DNA of 28,279 nucleotides from CAZAPG01 sp964486935 (GTDB taxonomy: Bacteria; Chloroflexota; Anaerolineae; 4572-78; J111). The notes under the pieces were generated by a model. That model did not search any database and was not told where the DNA came from. It saw nothing but the letters and a program-made list of their open reading frames with translations. The translations under genes were made by a program, and so were the position numbers. Within the stretch, counting starts at the first letter, position 1. Every line of letters begins with the position of its first letter. Positions 7,110-15,345 of this stretch are shown one piece after another. The stretch is taken from positions 1 through 28,279 of the forward strand of contig CAZAPG010000069.1 of NCBI GenBank assembly GCA_964486935.1, given 5' to 3'.

Positions 7110-7110
7110 T

Positions 7111-7187
7111 GTGAATGGTAGACGTGGAACATGGAACGTGGGACGTATGCCGGTACGCCACGTCCCACGTTCTGCGCTCTACGTGTT
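7111..7187. repeat. Heptamer array with inverted arms between two genes
   Basis: The whole gap between the radical SAM gene and the methyltransferase gene reads as eleven 7-bp units. Units of the type TGGAACG/TGGGACG run to about 7146, and complementary units of the type ACGTCCC/ACGTTCT run from 7160. The arms 7122-7146 and 7160-7184 pair well around a 13-base loop. There is no T-run, so it is not a classic terminator. The stop codon of the radical SAM gene lies at its right edge (7186-7188). Confidence 0.75.
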
Positions 7188-8664
7188 AAAATCCCGTGGT
7201 TTCCGGGCGCTGGTAAGTAAACAGTTTTTGCAGGGCGCGCAGTTCCAGCGGATAGTCATAAAATTTGGTGTGGTAACGCCAGCCGCCCAATGTTTTTAAA
7301 GCGGCCCGCCGCAGGCCGGTCAGTTTGGTATCGGTAATGGTGGGGTAGTAAGCGTTGATGACGCGCTCAAAATTGCGCACTTTGTTGTAAACGCCGTTAT
7401 CCAGCCAGGGCGTTTTGGGGCGGCGGCGCAGGGCAAATTCATTCCAGGGATACTGCACCCACTCATCCAGCGTTTGCGGAAATTTGAAGCCGGCCTCTAC
7501 CGCCCGCTGGTAAATATCGCCGCCGCCGGCATCCATTGGCACCGGGGTGTAGGTGTACAAAATCAGCTCGGTGGCCGGGTTAAGCTGCTTGAGCTTGCGG
7601 ATAAAGTTAAAAGTTACTTCAATATCCTTTTCCGGCTCCGGCGGATTGCCCAGCACAAAGGAATATTCCGGCACAATGCCGTACTCCTTCATTTTGACCG
7701 CCAGCTCCAGCGTCAATCTGGTTGAGGCCTGGCCGCCCTTGTTCATCCGCTCCAGCATCTCGTCGGAGCCGCTTTCGGCCCCGCAGAAAATCATTTTCAG
7801 GCCGCTCTGCTTCATCAGCCGCCAGGTGGAATCTTTGTAGCGGTACAACTCGTCGATGCGGCCCAGCGCCCACCAGTTCATCCCAAAATTCTTGATGCGG
7901 TCGCAAAACTCGGCCACGCGCCGCTCAGAGATGAAAAAATCCATATCGTGATACTGCACCGCGTTGACGCCGTACCGGTCGCGCAACATTTTCAGCGTAT
8001 CGGCCATGCGCTCCGGCGGCTCCGGCAGCCAGCCGCGATTGGTCATGCTGACAATGGCGCAAAAGTTGCAGGCAAAGGGGCAACCAAAGCTAGAGTTCTG
8101 GTCCAGCGCGCGCGTCCCCACATAGTTGTTTTGCACATATTTGTCCACCTCAACTCGGTGATAGGGGTAGACAGGGAATTTTTCAACGGGCGTCAGGGCG
8201 CGGGGCGGGTTGTTAATAATCCGGTCGCCCTGGCGGTAAGAGAGGCCGTTAATGGCCGACAAATCGCCCCCGTTGCCCAGCGCGTCAAGCAACTCCAGCA
8301 GGGTCAGTTCGCCCTGGCCGCGCGCGGCATAATCCACATAACCCGATTCCAGAATGGCCTGGTGATGCTGCGTGGGAAAATAACCGCCCCAAATAATGGG
8401 CAAATCGGGCAGCGCCTGCTTGATTTTTTTAACCAGCGGCACGGCGTGGTTAAGCTGCGGGCCGGGCATCACCGTCATGCCCAGCGCGGTGGCCTTTTTC
8501 TGTTTGACAATTTCAACCAGCCGGTTGGCGTGGTCTGACATCAAATTGCCATCGACAATTTCATACGGATAACGATCTTCCAGCACGGCCCCCAGCGCCA
8601 GCAGCGACATCGGCAGCACGGTTTTGCCGGGGTTGGTGCTGATGGGGTTGTATAAAATGAGCAT
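7186..8664 (-). CDS. B12-binding-domain radical SAM protein (third in operon)
   Basis: A 492-residue protein with an N-terminal cobalamin-binding-like Rossmann domain (about 1-150) and a radical SAM barrel. The Fe-S motif SFGCPFACNFCAI gives C195, C199 and C202. FCGAESGSDEML (about 285-300) is the conserved strand/loop of this class. No DxHxxG motif is visible in the N-terminus, so any cobalamin would bind without the lower His ligand, as in many relatives. It differs from the other two radical SAM proteins here: CxxxCNFC rather than CxxxCxWC, and a different N-terminus. Relatives methylate or rearrange unactivated carbons of lipids, tetrapyrroles or antibiotics. GAGG lies about 8 bases before the ATG. 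Confidence 0.9.
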   Translation of the reverse strand: MLILYNPISTNPGKTVLPMSLLALGAVLEDRYPYEIVDGNLMSDHANRLVEIVKQKKATALGMTVMPGPQLNHAVPLVKKIKQALPDLPIIWGGYFPTQHHQAILESGYVDYAARGQGELTLLELLDALGNGGDLSAINGLSYRQGDRIINNPPRALTPVEKFPVYPYHRVEVDKYVQNNYVGTRALDQNSSFGCPFACNFCAIVSMTNRGWLPEPPERMADTLKMLRDRYGVNAVQYHDMDFFISERRVAEFCDRIKNFGMNWWALGRIDELYRYKDSTWRLMKQSGLKMIFCGAESGSDEMLERMNKGGQASTRLTLELAVKMKEYGIVPEYSFVLGNPPEPEKDIEVTFNFIRKLKQLNPATELILYTYTPVPMDAGGGDIYQRAVEAGFKFPQTLDEWVQYPWNEFALRRRPKTPWLDNGVYNKVRNFERVINAYYPTITDTKLTGLRRAALKTLGGWRYHTKFYDYPLELRALQKLFTYQRPETTGF

Positions 8665-8700
8665 AGGGTAAACCTCAAACTCTCGCTAAAATTCTGTAAT

Positions 8701-8742
8701 TGACAGATGACACGTGGAACATAAAAAGCCACGCTCTACGGC
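8701..8742. repeat. Short heptamer array at a gene junction
   Basis: Units TGACAGA, TGACACG and TGGAACA at 8701-8721 are followed by a spacer unit and then inverted-type units CCACGCT and CTACGGC (8729-8742). The stop codon of the upstream methyltransferase gene (8736-8738) is within it. TGGAACA and the CCACG/CTACG pair also occur in the array at 7111-7187. It fills most of the 71-base gap. Confidence 0.5.
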
Positions 8743-9557
8743 TGCACTCGCTCAAAAATAATCAGGTAATGGTCGCCCCAGCCGCCGGTAAGGCGGGCGG
8801 TAGCGGCTTCCAGCCGGTTGAGCCGGGTAAACAACCCCGGCCAGCGCTCAACCAGATGGCCCAGGTAACTGGGCGGCAGCCACAGCCCCAGGCTTTCAAT
8901 CCCCACCGGTTTGAACCAGGGCGCAAAATCGGCCCGCAGCCGCCGCGCCGAAGGATACCAGATGGGAATTTCCGACTCGCCAATTTTGGCAGTCGCGCTC
9001 CGGCCAAAACGCCGCAGGGCGACTCCCGGCTGACCGTGAGCCAGATGCCACAGTATTTCCCACGGGCAAAACGGCCCCATTGGCGTCAAAATCAGCTTGT
9101 CGCCCGGTTTGACAAGTTTTGACAGGCTCTCGGCCAGGGCGCGCCAGGTGTTGATGGTATTCAGCCCGCCAAAGTTAGAGAAGACGCCGTCAAATTGGTA
9201 ATTGATAATTGGTAACGAAGTGTCCTTTGGGTATTGATAATTGGTAATTTCTTGCAGCGACACCTGAGCAGTCTGAACCTTATCTGACACGCCGGCGGCC
9301 CTGGCCTTGGCTGTGGCTGCGGCTACCATTTGCGCCGAACCATCGGTGGCGGTTACGCGGATGCCCCGCCGGGCCAGCCAGACGGCATCTTCGCCGGTGC
9401 CGCAGGCCAGTTCCAGCACATGCTGGCCGGGGCTAAAATGTTGGGCCAGCCGTTGCCAAACGCGAGGTCGCAGGAGTCGAGCCAGCATTGAGCGGGTGAA
9501 ATCATCATCATAAGCCTCGGCAAAGGCATCAAAAGCATCAGGCTTTGTGGCTGTCAA
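8736..9557 (-). CDS. Class I SAM-dependent methyltransferase
   Basis: A 273-residue methyltransferase with motif I VLELACGTGEDAVWLA (about 47-62), acidic D72 after strand 2 (TATDGS) and strand-4 region FDGVFSNFGGLN (122-133). The C-terminal half (LGHLVERWPGLFTRLNRLEA) is longer than in minimal enzymes and may form a substrate cap. Its ATG overlaps the stop of the SGNH gene by 4 bases. Residues about 104-121, with the sequence TNYQ...INYQ, are encoded by a 7-bp repeat array, at the same place in the fold as the insertion in the other methyltransferase. Substrate unknown. Confidence 0.88.
   Translation of the reverse strand: MTATKPDAFDAFAEAYDDDFTRSMLARLLRPRVWQRLAQHFSPGQHVLELACGTGEDAVWLARRGIRVTATDGSAQMVAAATAKARAAGVSDKVQTAQVSLQEITNYQYPKDTSLPIINYQFDGVFSNFGGLNTINTWRALAESLSKLVKPGDKLILTPMGPFCPWEILWHLAHGQPGVALRRFGRSATAKIGESEIPIWYPSARRLRADFAPWFKPVGIESLGLWLPPSYLGHLVERWPGLFTRLNRLEAATARLTGGWGDHYLIIFERVQP
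9195..9247. repeat. Heptamer tandem repeats inside a methyltransferase gene
   Basis: Three units, TTGGTAA, TTGATAA and TTGGTAA (9195-9215), then 18 unrelated bases, then TTGATAA and TTGGTAA (9234-9247), all within the open frame. Same unit as 6794-6823. Confidence 0.8.
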
Positions 9558-10732
9558 TTTAAGTGTTCGCGGACCTTCCAGACCAATTCATCGTACAATA
9601 ATTGGGCGGCTAACCTGTTACCGGCCTCGTTCCAGTGGGAGTCGCTGGGCAGGTAAAGGCGCTGGCCAGACTTGTAAGCGGCCTTAAATGCAGGGAGTAA
9701 ATCATAATATTCAATGTTGTTATCGGTGCAAAACTGCCACAGCAAACCCTGGGGCCGGTCCCATTGATAGTCATAAGTTTCAAAATTAAATTTTTTGGCC
9801 ACGGCCTGGCGTAAGGCCGGAACAACCTGATATTCATCGGGATAAGCCGCAACCATAAAATCAATGTTTTTGCCGGCTAACAAATCCCGCATCTCCAGCA
9901 GTCTGCTAAAGATATAAGCCTCATTTTGTTGAAATTCTGGCGCGTAGGCCCAATTTGACATCTGCATCCGGGTCAGTTCAAGCTGCAAATAAGCAGCGGT
10001 ATACGCCTGGCCATCTGTAACCTCCGGCGTAGCTGTTGATTGCTCCAGCATTGGCGGCTTTAACGGGTCTGCCTGTATTGTTTGGTGCGTTTGCAAATAT
10101 TTATAGGTAGCCCACCGCTCTTTAATAAAAAGGTACAAGCGACTTTGCGGAATGAGCAACTGGCCAAACAGGGTTATTTCCCGGTCGGTGCGGGTGTCAA
10201 TGTCTATGGTCGTACCGGCTACAGCAATACGCCGCCGATAGGGATTGGCATCTATGAAATCGTTGCCCACAAAAAAACCCAGCACGACCAAATCCGGATT
10301 GTATTGCAGGCCGTACTTTTTTAACAGTTCCAACTGCTCGCCGGTGTGGGTGGCAGAATAACCGGCCGTGATAACCTCTACCCGGCCTTCACCAAATTCG
10401 GCGGCAAATTTGCGCTCTAAAATTGCGGTGTAGTTTCCTTCCAGACCGCCGGCCCAGTTGAATGAGTCGCTGAGAATTAAAATACGATAGGTTCCGGGTT
10501 GGCGTTGGTGGGGATAATCGTGGTCGTTGAAGCCAAACTCGTTGGTAATATTCTCCCCCCAGCGAAAATGGGGCCGTACTTTGAAGCCCAGATCAGGATC
10601 GTAAATGTAAAAAGAGTTGCGAAAAAGCACATCATTAAAAATCAGCAACAAAAATTCCAGCAACAAAAAAGAAATTACAGCGACCAGGACAATTTTTAGG
10701 GCAAGCCCTAAATAACGTTTTATTTGGCTCAT
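9554..10732 (-). CDS. Membrane-anchored SGNH-fold hydrolase/acyltransferase-like protein
   Basis: A 392-residue protein with one N-terminal membrane segment (about 8-32) and an external SGNH domain. Block I is ILSDSFNWAGG with probable nucleophile S90. The block II glycine is in TAGYSATHTGE (about G124). Block III is GFFVGNDF (N157). The C-terminal catalytic pair is in SDSHWNEAGN (D364, H366). The DSHW form recalls AlgX/AlgJ/DltD-type proteins that O-acetylate exported glycans, although plain esterases also share the fold. It lies between a radical SAM gene (14-base gap) and a methyltransferase gene (4-base overlap). A role in acylating or deacylating the operon's exported product is an inference. 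Confidence 0.8.
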   Translation of the reverse strand: MSQIKRYLGLALKIVLVAVISFLLLEFLLLIFNDVLFRNSFYIYDPDLGFKVRPHFRWGENITNEFGFNDHDYPHQRQPGTYRILILSDSFNWAGGLEGNYTAILERKFAAEFGEGRVEVITAGYSATHTGEQLELLKKYGLQYNPDLVVLGFFVGNDFIDANPYRRRIAVAGTTIDIDTRTDREITLFGQLLIPQSRLYLFIKERWATYKYLQTHQTIQADPLKPPMLEQSTATPEVTDGQAYTAAYLQLELTRMQMSNWAYAPEFQQNEAYIFSRLLEMRDLLAGKNIDFMVAAYPDEYQVVPALRQAVAKKFNFETYDYQWDRPQGLLWQFCTDNNIEYYDLLPAFKAAYKSGQRLYLPSDSHWNEAGNRLAAQLLYDELVWKVREHLN

Positions 10733-10746
10733 AAAGGTTTATGGGG

Positions 10747-12204
10747 TTACCAGGCATCGGCGGCCCGCTCCGGGGCCGGCCAGCCGCGACCGCTCCCGGC
10801 CTGCGGATTACCCCCTTCTCGCTCGCGCCGGCTCAACCACATCCCCAAACGACCCCGTTGGGCGTTGATGAACATTTTGCCCATCCGCGCCACATTTTTT
10901 GAGCCGGATTGGCGCAGCTTGTGCAGATTCACCTCGTTGGTCAGCCAGCGGGTGGCGTGGTCATAAAAGCGTTTGGAGTAGCGCCCGGCCACCTTCAAAT
11001 CGCGGTCGGTGCGAGCGGCCCAATCCAGATGCGAAACAATTTGATTTTCCACGGCTCCGTAATATTTGGTCCCTTTGATGGGGTAGGCCACCGTGGTCAG
11101 AAATATATCGGGGCTGGATTTTTTCAGGTGGTCTGCCGTAGCTTCAATATCGCCGATATCCTCGCCGTCGTAGCCCAGCATAATGAACATCCCCACGCTG
11201 ATGCCTCTGGCCTGGAGCATTTTGGTTTTGGCCTGCACGTCGGCAATGTTGGTTTTGCGCTGCATTGCGTCGAGAATGCGCTGCGAGCCGCTTTCGGCCC
11301 CAATCCACAGCCGGTAGCAGCCCAGCCCGGCCAGGGCGTCAATAATTTTGTCGTTCAGGCGGTCGGCCCGGCTAATACACTCGAACGGGATTTTAAGGCG
11401 GCGCTGCTTCAAGGCGTCGGCGTATTGCAAAAACCAGCGGGGGTGAATGGTAAAGACATCGTCGGCGTACCAAAGCTGGTCGGGGTTGTACTGCTCTTTT
11501 ATCCAGGCGACTTCTTCGGCCACCTCCTCCGGCGAGCGGCGGCGGTGCGTTTCGCCAAAAACGGAGTGGCTGCACCAGGCGCAGGTGTAAGGGCAGCCTC
11601 GCGCCGTAATCAGCGACACCGAGCTGAGGCCATGATGCGTTTTCCAGGTGTCAAGATATTTTTGCATGGGGATGGCGTCCCGGTCGGGCCAGGGCTGCGC
11701 CGAGAGGTTGGCAATTTGGGGGCGCGGCGGTGTTTTGACAACCTGCCCGGCCTCGTTGCGAAAGACAATGCCGGCAATCGACTCCAGCCGGTGGGGGCCG
11801 GATTGAGCCAGGGCGGGAATCAATTCTTCCAGCGTTACTTCGCCCTCGCCAACAACCACCACATCGGCTCCAAAATCCAGGTACTCGGCGGCATAGTGGG
11901 GCGGCTCTGGCCCGCCCACAATTACCCTGGCCCCCGCCTGCCTGCACAGCCGGACCATTTTGAGCACATTTTGCTTGGTCATCAAATTGCAATACAGGCC
12001 CACCAGGCCGGGCCGGGTTTGCTGCAAATAGGCTTCAAAATTGGCCAGGTTCTCAAAGGTGCTGTCATACAGCTCTACGGCAAAGCCTTTGGCTTTAAGA
12101 TGAGAGGAAATGTACAGCAGGCCCAGGGTGGGGTAGGGCTTCATGATTTTTTGTTCGTGTTCGTCTTCGGCAATAAAGTAGCCGTGCGAAAGAAGAATGT
12201 CCAT
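10747..12204 (-). CDS. B12-binding-domain radical SAM protein (second in operon)
   Basis: A 485-residue protein of the BchE/HpnR-like class. The N-terminal cobalamin-type domain (about 1-140) contains VIVGGPEPPHYAAEYL and VVVVGEGEVTLEEL. The radical SAM motif is TARGCPYTCAWCSHS (C204, C208, C211), followed by LWYADDVFTIHPRW and LWIGAESGSQRILDAM. The C-terminus after about 440 (basic, then Gly/Pro-rich) looks disordered. It is clearly paralogous to the radical SAM protein two genes upstream: both have CxxxCxWC, a (Y)ADD(V/I)F motif and AESGSQ(R/K)(I/V)LDAM. Such enzymes typically methylate or cyclise lipids or tetrapyrroles. Substrate unknown. Confidence 0.92.
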   Translation of the reverse strand: MDILLSHGYFIAEDEHEQKIMKPYPTLGLLYISSHLKAKGFAVELYDSTFENLANFEAYLQQTRPGLVGLYCNLMTKQNVLKMVRLCRQAGARVIVGGPEPPHYAAEYLDFGADVVVVGEGEVTLEELIPALAQSGPHRLESIAGIVFRNEAGQVVKTPPRPQIANLSAQPWPDRDAIPMQKYLDTWKTHHGLSSVSLITARGCPYTCAWCSHSVFGETHRRRSPEEVAEEVAWIKEQYNPDQLWYADDVFTIHPRWFLQYADALKQRRLKIPFECISRADRLNDKIIDALAGLGCYRLWIGAESGSQRILDAMQRKTNIADVQAKTKMLQARGISVGMFIMLGYDGEDIGDIEATADHLKKSSPDIFLTTVAYPIKGTKYYGAVENQIVSHLDWAARTDRDLKVAGRYSKRFYDHATRWLTNEVNLHKLRQSGSKNVARMGKMFINAQRGRLGMWLSRREREGGNPQAGSGRGWPAPERAADAW

Positions 12205-12228
12205 TATTTATCCGCTCAATCAAAAACC

Positions 12229-12678
12229 TTATCTGGTCACAATCAAATACATGCCGCTAATTGCCAAAATCACGCCAATGACGTATTGCCAGTTGAGCGG
12301 CTCGCCCAGCAGCGCCACGCCGGCAATACTGGCCATAATCAGCCCGCCCAACCGGATAAAGGGCGAGGCCAGCGAAATGGGCGCGCCCGCGCCAAAGGTA
12401 ATATACAACCCCAGGGTGACAAAGGTAAAGGCCACGCCCACCGCTACCCCAATCAGCAAGCCCGAGGTTTGGGCGTACTGGGTAATTCCATGGCTGCGCT
12501 CCCATAATATCCAGACCAGGGCAATGGTAAAGGTGCTGGCTCCAAACAGCAGCAAGGCCACATTGTTAGAAAGTTTTCCGGCGGCCAGCTTTACAAAAAA
12601 ATCGGCGCTGGCCAGGATCACAGCCGTACCGATAGCGTAAAACGTCCAGGATGGCATTTGTTTATAAATCTCCACCAA
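12229..12678 (-). CDS. Half-size EamA/DMT-type transporter
   Basis: 149 residues with about five hydrophobic helices (near 12-34, 38-60, 71-98, 100-123, 128-147). It matches a single EamA repeat instead of the usual tandem pair, so it probably works as a dimer, like SMR proteins and the ArnE/ArnF flippase subunits. The C-terminal half, LLGEPLNWQYVIGVILAISGMYLI, is the typical EamA ending. It is wedged between two radical SAM genes (3- and 24-base gaps), which suggests movement of the pathway product or a lipid-linked intermediate across the membrane. The cargo is not readable from sequence. Confidence 0.8.
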   Translation of the reverse strand: MVEIYKQMPSWTFYAIGTAVILASADFFVKLAAGKLSNNVALLLFGASTFTIALVWILWERSHGITQYAQTSGLLIGVAVGVAFTFVTLGLYITFGAGAPISLASPFIRLGGLIMASIAGVALLGEPLNWQYVIGVILAISGMYLIVTR

Positions 12679-12681
12679 TAA

Positions 12682-14178
12682 TTAGGCCGACTGCAACTCT
12701 AACGAGACCGGCTCATTTGAAACCCGGGCCAGTTGGCGCAATCGCCGGGTTGATTTGACCAATCGGGCCAGATTCAGGGGAATAGAAAGGGTCTGCTTGA
12801 AGTGAACCGGGCGCAGGGTTGCCGGGTTTTTCAACGCTGCCGACACGCTGCGCCAGGCTTTTCTGGCCCTGAACTCCTGGTGCACCCGATGATGCAGCGC
12901 CCGATAAAACTCTTGCGTAAAGGGGCCGCGATAGAGCATCGCCAGGTCGTCGGAGTCGATCCAGTTGGTTTTGTCGCCCAGTTGCAACTTTACGTTTTCA
13001 TAAAATTTGGTGCCGGGCAGCGGGTAGGAAACCGAAATACCGATATCGTCCGGGGCGCAGTCGCGGACCATTTGCAGGGTTTTTTGAATATCATCCCAGC
13101 CTTCGCCGGGGTAGCCAAATTGCAAAAAGAAACAAACGTCAATTCCGGCCCGGTGCAGCCGGTCGGCGGCGCTGTAAATTTGCTCAACATTGGCGTCCTT
13201 GTCCATCGCGTCGAGCACTTTTTGAGAACCGGATTCGGCCCCCATCCACACCGTTTTGCAGCCGGCCTGCTGCAAGGCCTGGGCCACCTCTTCGGTAATC
13301 AAATCGACCCGCTGCAAGCATTTAAACGGTACCCGCGCCTCCTGCTCAATGGCCAGGCGGCTAAATTGCTCAATCCAGCCCGGTTTCAGCCCAAAAATGT
13401 CATCGGCAAACCAGATGTGGTCCGGCCCGAAATTTTCCTTGAGCCATTTCAGTTCGGCCACCACATTTTCCGGGCTGCGGCTGTTGTAGCGACGCCCGTA
13501 AATGGGCTTGGCGCACCAGTTGCAGCGATAGGGGCAGCCCCGCGTCGTCACCATATTCATAGAGTAGTAGCCGTGCCGCTCGTACCAGATTTTCTGGTAG
13601 CGGGCAATGTCTACCAAATCCCAGGCGGGAAAAGGAAAGCGGTCCAGGTTGCGCTCAAAGGGGCGCTCAATCGTCCGCACAATACCATTCTTCTCCGGCC
13701 AGGCCAGCCCCAAAATTTCGGGCAGGGAGGTATCGGCCCGGCCCGATAGATGGTCCAACAATTCGCCCAGCGAGACTTCGCCCTCGCCAATCAGGGCATA
13801 ATCTACGCCGTGGGCAAAATATTTTTCCAGGTGGTCGGTGGCGTCAGAGCCGGAGACAATAACCGTGCAGCCGCGCGCTTTGGCGGCCTGGGCCATTTTA
13901 AAGGCTGCCTGGCGCATACGCAGCAGGCACATTTTGCTCAGGTAGTTAAAGCTGTCCTCGTACAGCACGGCGTAAGTGGGCCGGTAGCGGTCGAGCGCAG
14001 CTTCCCACTCCGCTTCCGACTCGGCCAGCATCGCGTCGAACAGGGCCACGTTGTACCCTTTTTGGCGAGTGTAGGCGGCGGCGTACAGGCTGCCCAACGG
14101 CGGATAGGGCTGCATTCCTTCCCACAGTTTGGGGTCAAAGCGCAGGTAATAGGATTGTCCAAAAAGAACCTCAGTCAT
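12682..14178 (-). CDS. B12-binding-domain radical SAM protein (first in operon)
   Basis: 498 residues. The N-terminal cobalamin-type domain runs to about 145 (VIVSGSDATDHLEKYF, YALIGEGEVSLGELL). The radical SAM core carries TTRGCPYRCNWCAKP (C215, C219, C222), IWFADDIFGLKPGW, VWMGAESGSQKVLDAM and the late SVSYPLPGTKFYENV segment common in BchE/HpnJ-like proteins. The C-terminal ~80 residues are basic and helical. It follows the nucleotidyltransferase gene with a 12-base gap. Close paralogue of the gene at 10747-12204. Reaction unknown. Confidence 0.92.
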   Translation of the reverse strand: MTEVLFGQSYYLRFDPKLWEGMQPYPPLGSLYAAAYTRQKGYNVALFDAMLAESEAEWEAALDRYRPTYAVLYEDSFNYLSKMCLLRMRQAAFKMAQAAKARGCTVIVSGSDATDHLEKYFAHGVDYALIGEGEVSLGELLDHLSGRADTSLPEILGLAWPEKNGIVRTIERPFERNLDRFPFPAWDLVDIARYQKIWYERHGYYSMNMVTTRGCPYRCNWCAKPIYGRRYNSRSPENVVAELKWLKENFGPDHIWFADDIFGLKPGWIEQFSRLAIEQEARVPFKCLQRVDLITEEVAQALQQAGCKTVWMGAESGSQKVLDAMDKDANVEQIYSAADRLHRAGIDVCFFLQFGYPGEGWDDIQKTLQMVRDCAPDDIGISVSYPLPGTKFYENVKLQLGDKTNWIDSDDLAMLYRGPFTQEFYRALHHRVHQEFRARKAWRSVSAALKNPATLRPVHFKQTLSIPLNLARLVKSTRRLRQLARVSNEPVSLELQSA

Positions 14179-14190
14179 AAGTCAAGAGCC

Positions 14191-15135
14191 TCACGCATCA
14201 TTTTTTATCTTGCCGTTACGGGTTAACAGATTGCCGTTGGCGTACTGCTCTATCCGCTGCCGGTATGCATCCATCGTTTTGTTGTTATGGCTGTTGTAGT
14301 GTCCTTTGCAAATATCGGCGGTAAAGATAACTTTATCCCGAGCGCCGTATTGGGCGGCGCGGCGGGTATGTTTTGTAATCTGTATCTTTTGTAACCACCT
14401 TTCCAAAAGGTCGCCCAGCCCCCCCCGTAACACAAATTCGCCGGCTTGCTTAAAGGCCGCCCGCCCGGATGGCAACCGGTCGTTGAGTTTGTCTAAATTG
14501 GGCGCGCCCTGGGGAAAATAATCGGCAATCCAGGCGTTAATTTGTTGCATTTTTAAATAATGTTTTTTGCCGTAAATGGGCTTCATTTGCAGCATTTCGC
14601 GCGCGGTGAAAAAGTCGTCATCAAAACTGAGCACATTTTCGGTGATAAGGTAGTTGGGGCACAGGTGGACGCCCTGGCGATGGCAATATTTTACCAGCAT
14701 AATAATCATAGCCCGGCACAACCACAGCCGCCCTCGTTGGGTCACAACCAGATAATCAATATCGTCAACCCCATCGCGGGGGTTGTTGACCGCCAGCGAA
14801 CCGGTCACGGCCACCAGCCGCACAAAGGGCAGGCTGGCAATCCAGCGCCCATAGTGGATAGCCCCCGGCCACAGCTTTTCCGAGGCCTGAAAGCGTTTCT
14901 GTCGCCGGGCAGACAGGTGCGCCCGGCCGGCCAAACTGTAGAAGCCATCCTGGAGCGTAATAATTTTTTGCTCAAGCGCATCGTCGAGCAATTTCTGCAC
15001 TTCCGCCGGGTTGGTTTCCACCTCTAAAAATTTGTAAACTTCCTCAAAAGTCAAGGGATAGTCAAAAATGTCGGCATATAAAATTGGCTTTAAAATTTCT
15101 TCAAATTGTGATGCGGCCTGATTAAATTGACTCAT
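14191..15135 (-). CDS. Nucleotidyltransferase-fold protein with N-terminal winged-helix-like region
   Basis: 314 residues. Residues 8-75 form a helical, winged-helix-like segment (LKPILYADIFDYPLTFEEVYKFL... to DGFYSLAG). The Pol-beta-type nucleotidyltransferase core follows, with VAVTGSLAVNN (G112, S113) and DDIDYLVV (D125 and D127 as the metal-binding pair). The third acidic residue is not obvious. It is the first gene of the leftward operon, behind a near-consensus promoter. Proteins of this kind occur beside radical SAM and glycan genes, and their reaction is not established. It could be an enzyme or a regulator. Confidence 0.75.
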   Translation of the reverse strand: MSQFNQAASQFEEILKPILYADIFDYPLTFEEVYKFLEVETNPAEVQKLLDDALEQKIITLQDGFYSLAGRAHLSARRQKRFQASEKLWPGAIHYGRWIASLPFVRLVAVTGSLAVNNPRDGVDDIDYLVVTQRGRLWLCRAMIIMLVKYCHRQGVHLCPNYLITENVLSFDDDFFTAREMLQMKPIYGKKHYLKMQQINAWIADYFPQGAPNLDKLNDRLPSGRAAFKQAGEFVLRGGLGDLLERWLQKIQITKHTRRAAQYGARDKVIFTADICKGHYNSHNNKTMDAYRQRIEQYANGNLLTRNGKIKNDA

Positions 15136-15193
15136 TATCAGGGGCTTGTCCTTTTGAAAATAAAGTCAACAGTAATAAGGGACTTATCAGGGG
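15135..15193 (-). repeat. Two identical 10-bp boxes in the operon leader
   Basis: CCCCTGATAA (minus strand) occurs at 15193-15184 and again at 15144-15135, 49 bp apart, where its last A is the first base of the start ATG. Both lie in the ~75-base leader downstream of the strong promoter. They could be a binding site for a repressor or an RNA-binding protein, or chance. Confidence 0.4.
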
Positions 15194-15216
15194 TTCTTTG
15201 AGAGGAAGCTGACAAG

Positions 15217-15245
15217 ATTATAACAATCTCTTTAAAGACAGTCAA
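15217..15245 (-). promoter_or_regulatory. Near-consensus sigma70 promoter of the nine-gene operon
   Basis: On the minus strand, TTGACT (15245-15240), exactly 17 bases, then a perfect TATAAT (15222-15217). Transcription would start near 15210 and leave a leader of about 75 bases before the nucleotidyltransferase ATG. I found no equally good promoter for the divergent flippase operon in the rest of this 210-base region. Confidence 0.85.
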
Positions 15246-15345
15246 TACTCAAACTTTTTTAGGTTATACGCGCACTCTATCCCATTGGATTTAAATTTGC
15301 ACTTGCGCCGGTCGGATTGGCGTTTTTAGAAACTTTGGATAAGCT

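Noticed and set aside
7122..7184. Intrinsic terminator between the methyltransferase and radical SAM genes
   Set aside because: The arms pair well but no T-run follows on either strand, and the units are 7-bp repeats; kept as a repeat only.
10909..12507. 532-codon rightward ORF opposite a radical SAM gene
   Set aside because: Antisense shadow of the gene at 10747-12204, which has complete radical SAM motifs; the shadow has none.
12802..13749. 315-codon rightward ORF
   Set aside because: Antisense shadow of the radical SAM gene at 12682-14178.
15136..15345. Small precursor peptide gene in the divergent intergenic region
   Set aside because: I found no start codon with a useful open frame on either strand; the minus-strand ATG there ends after two codons.
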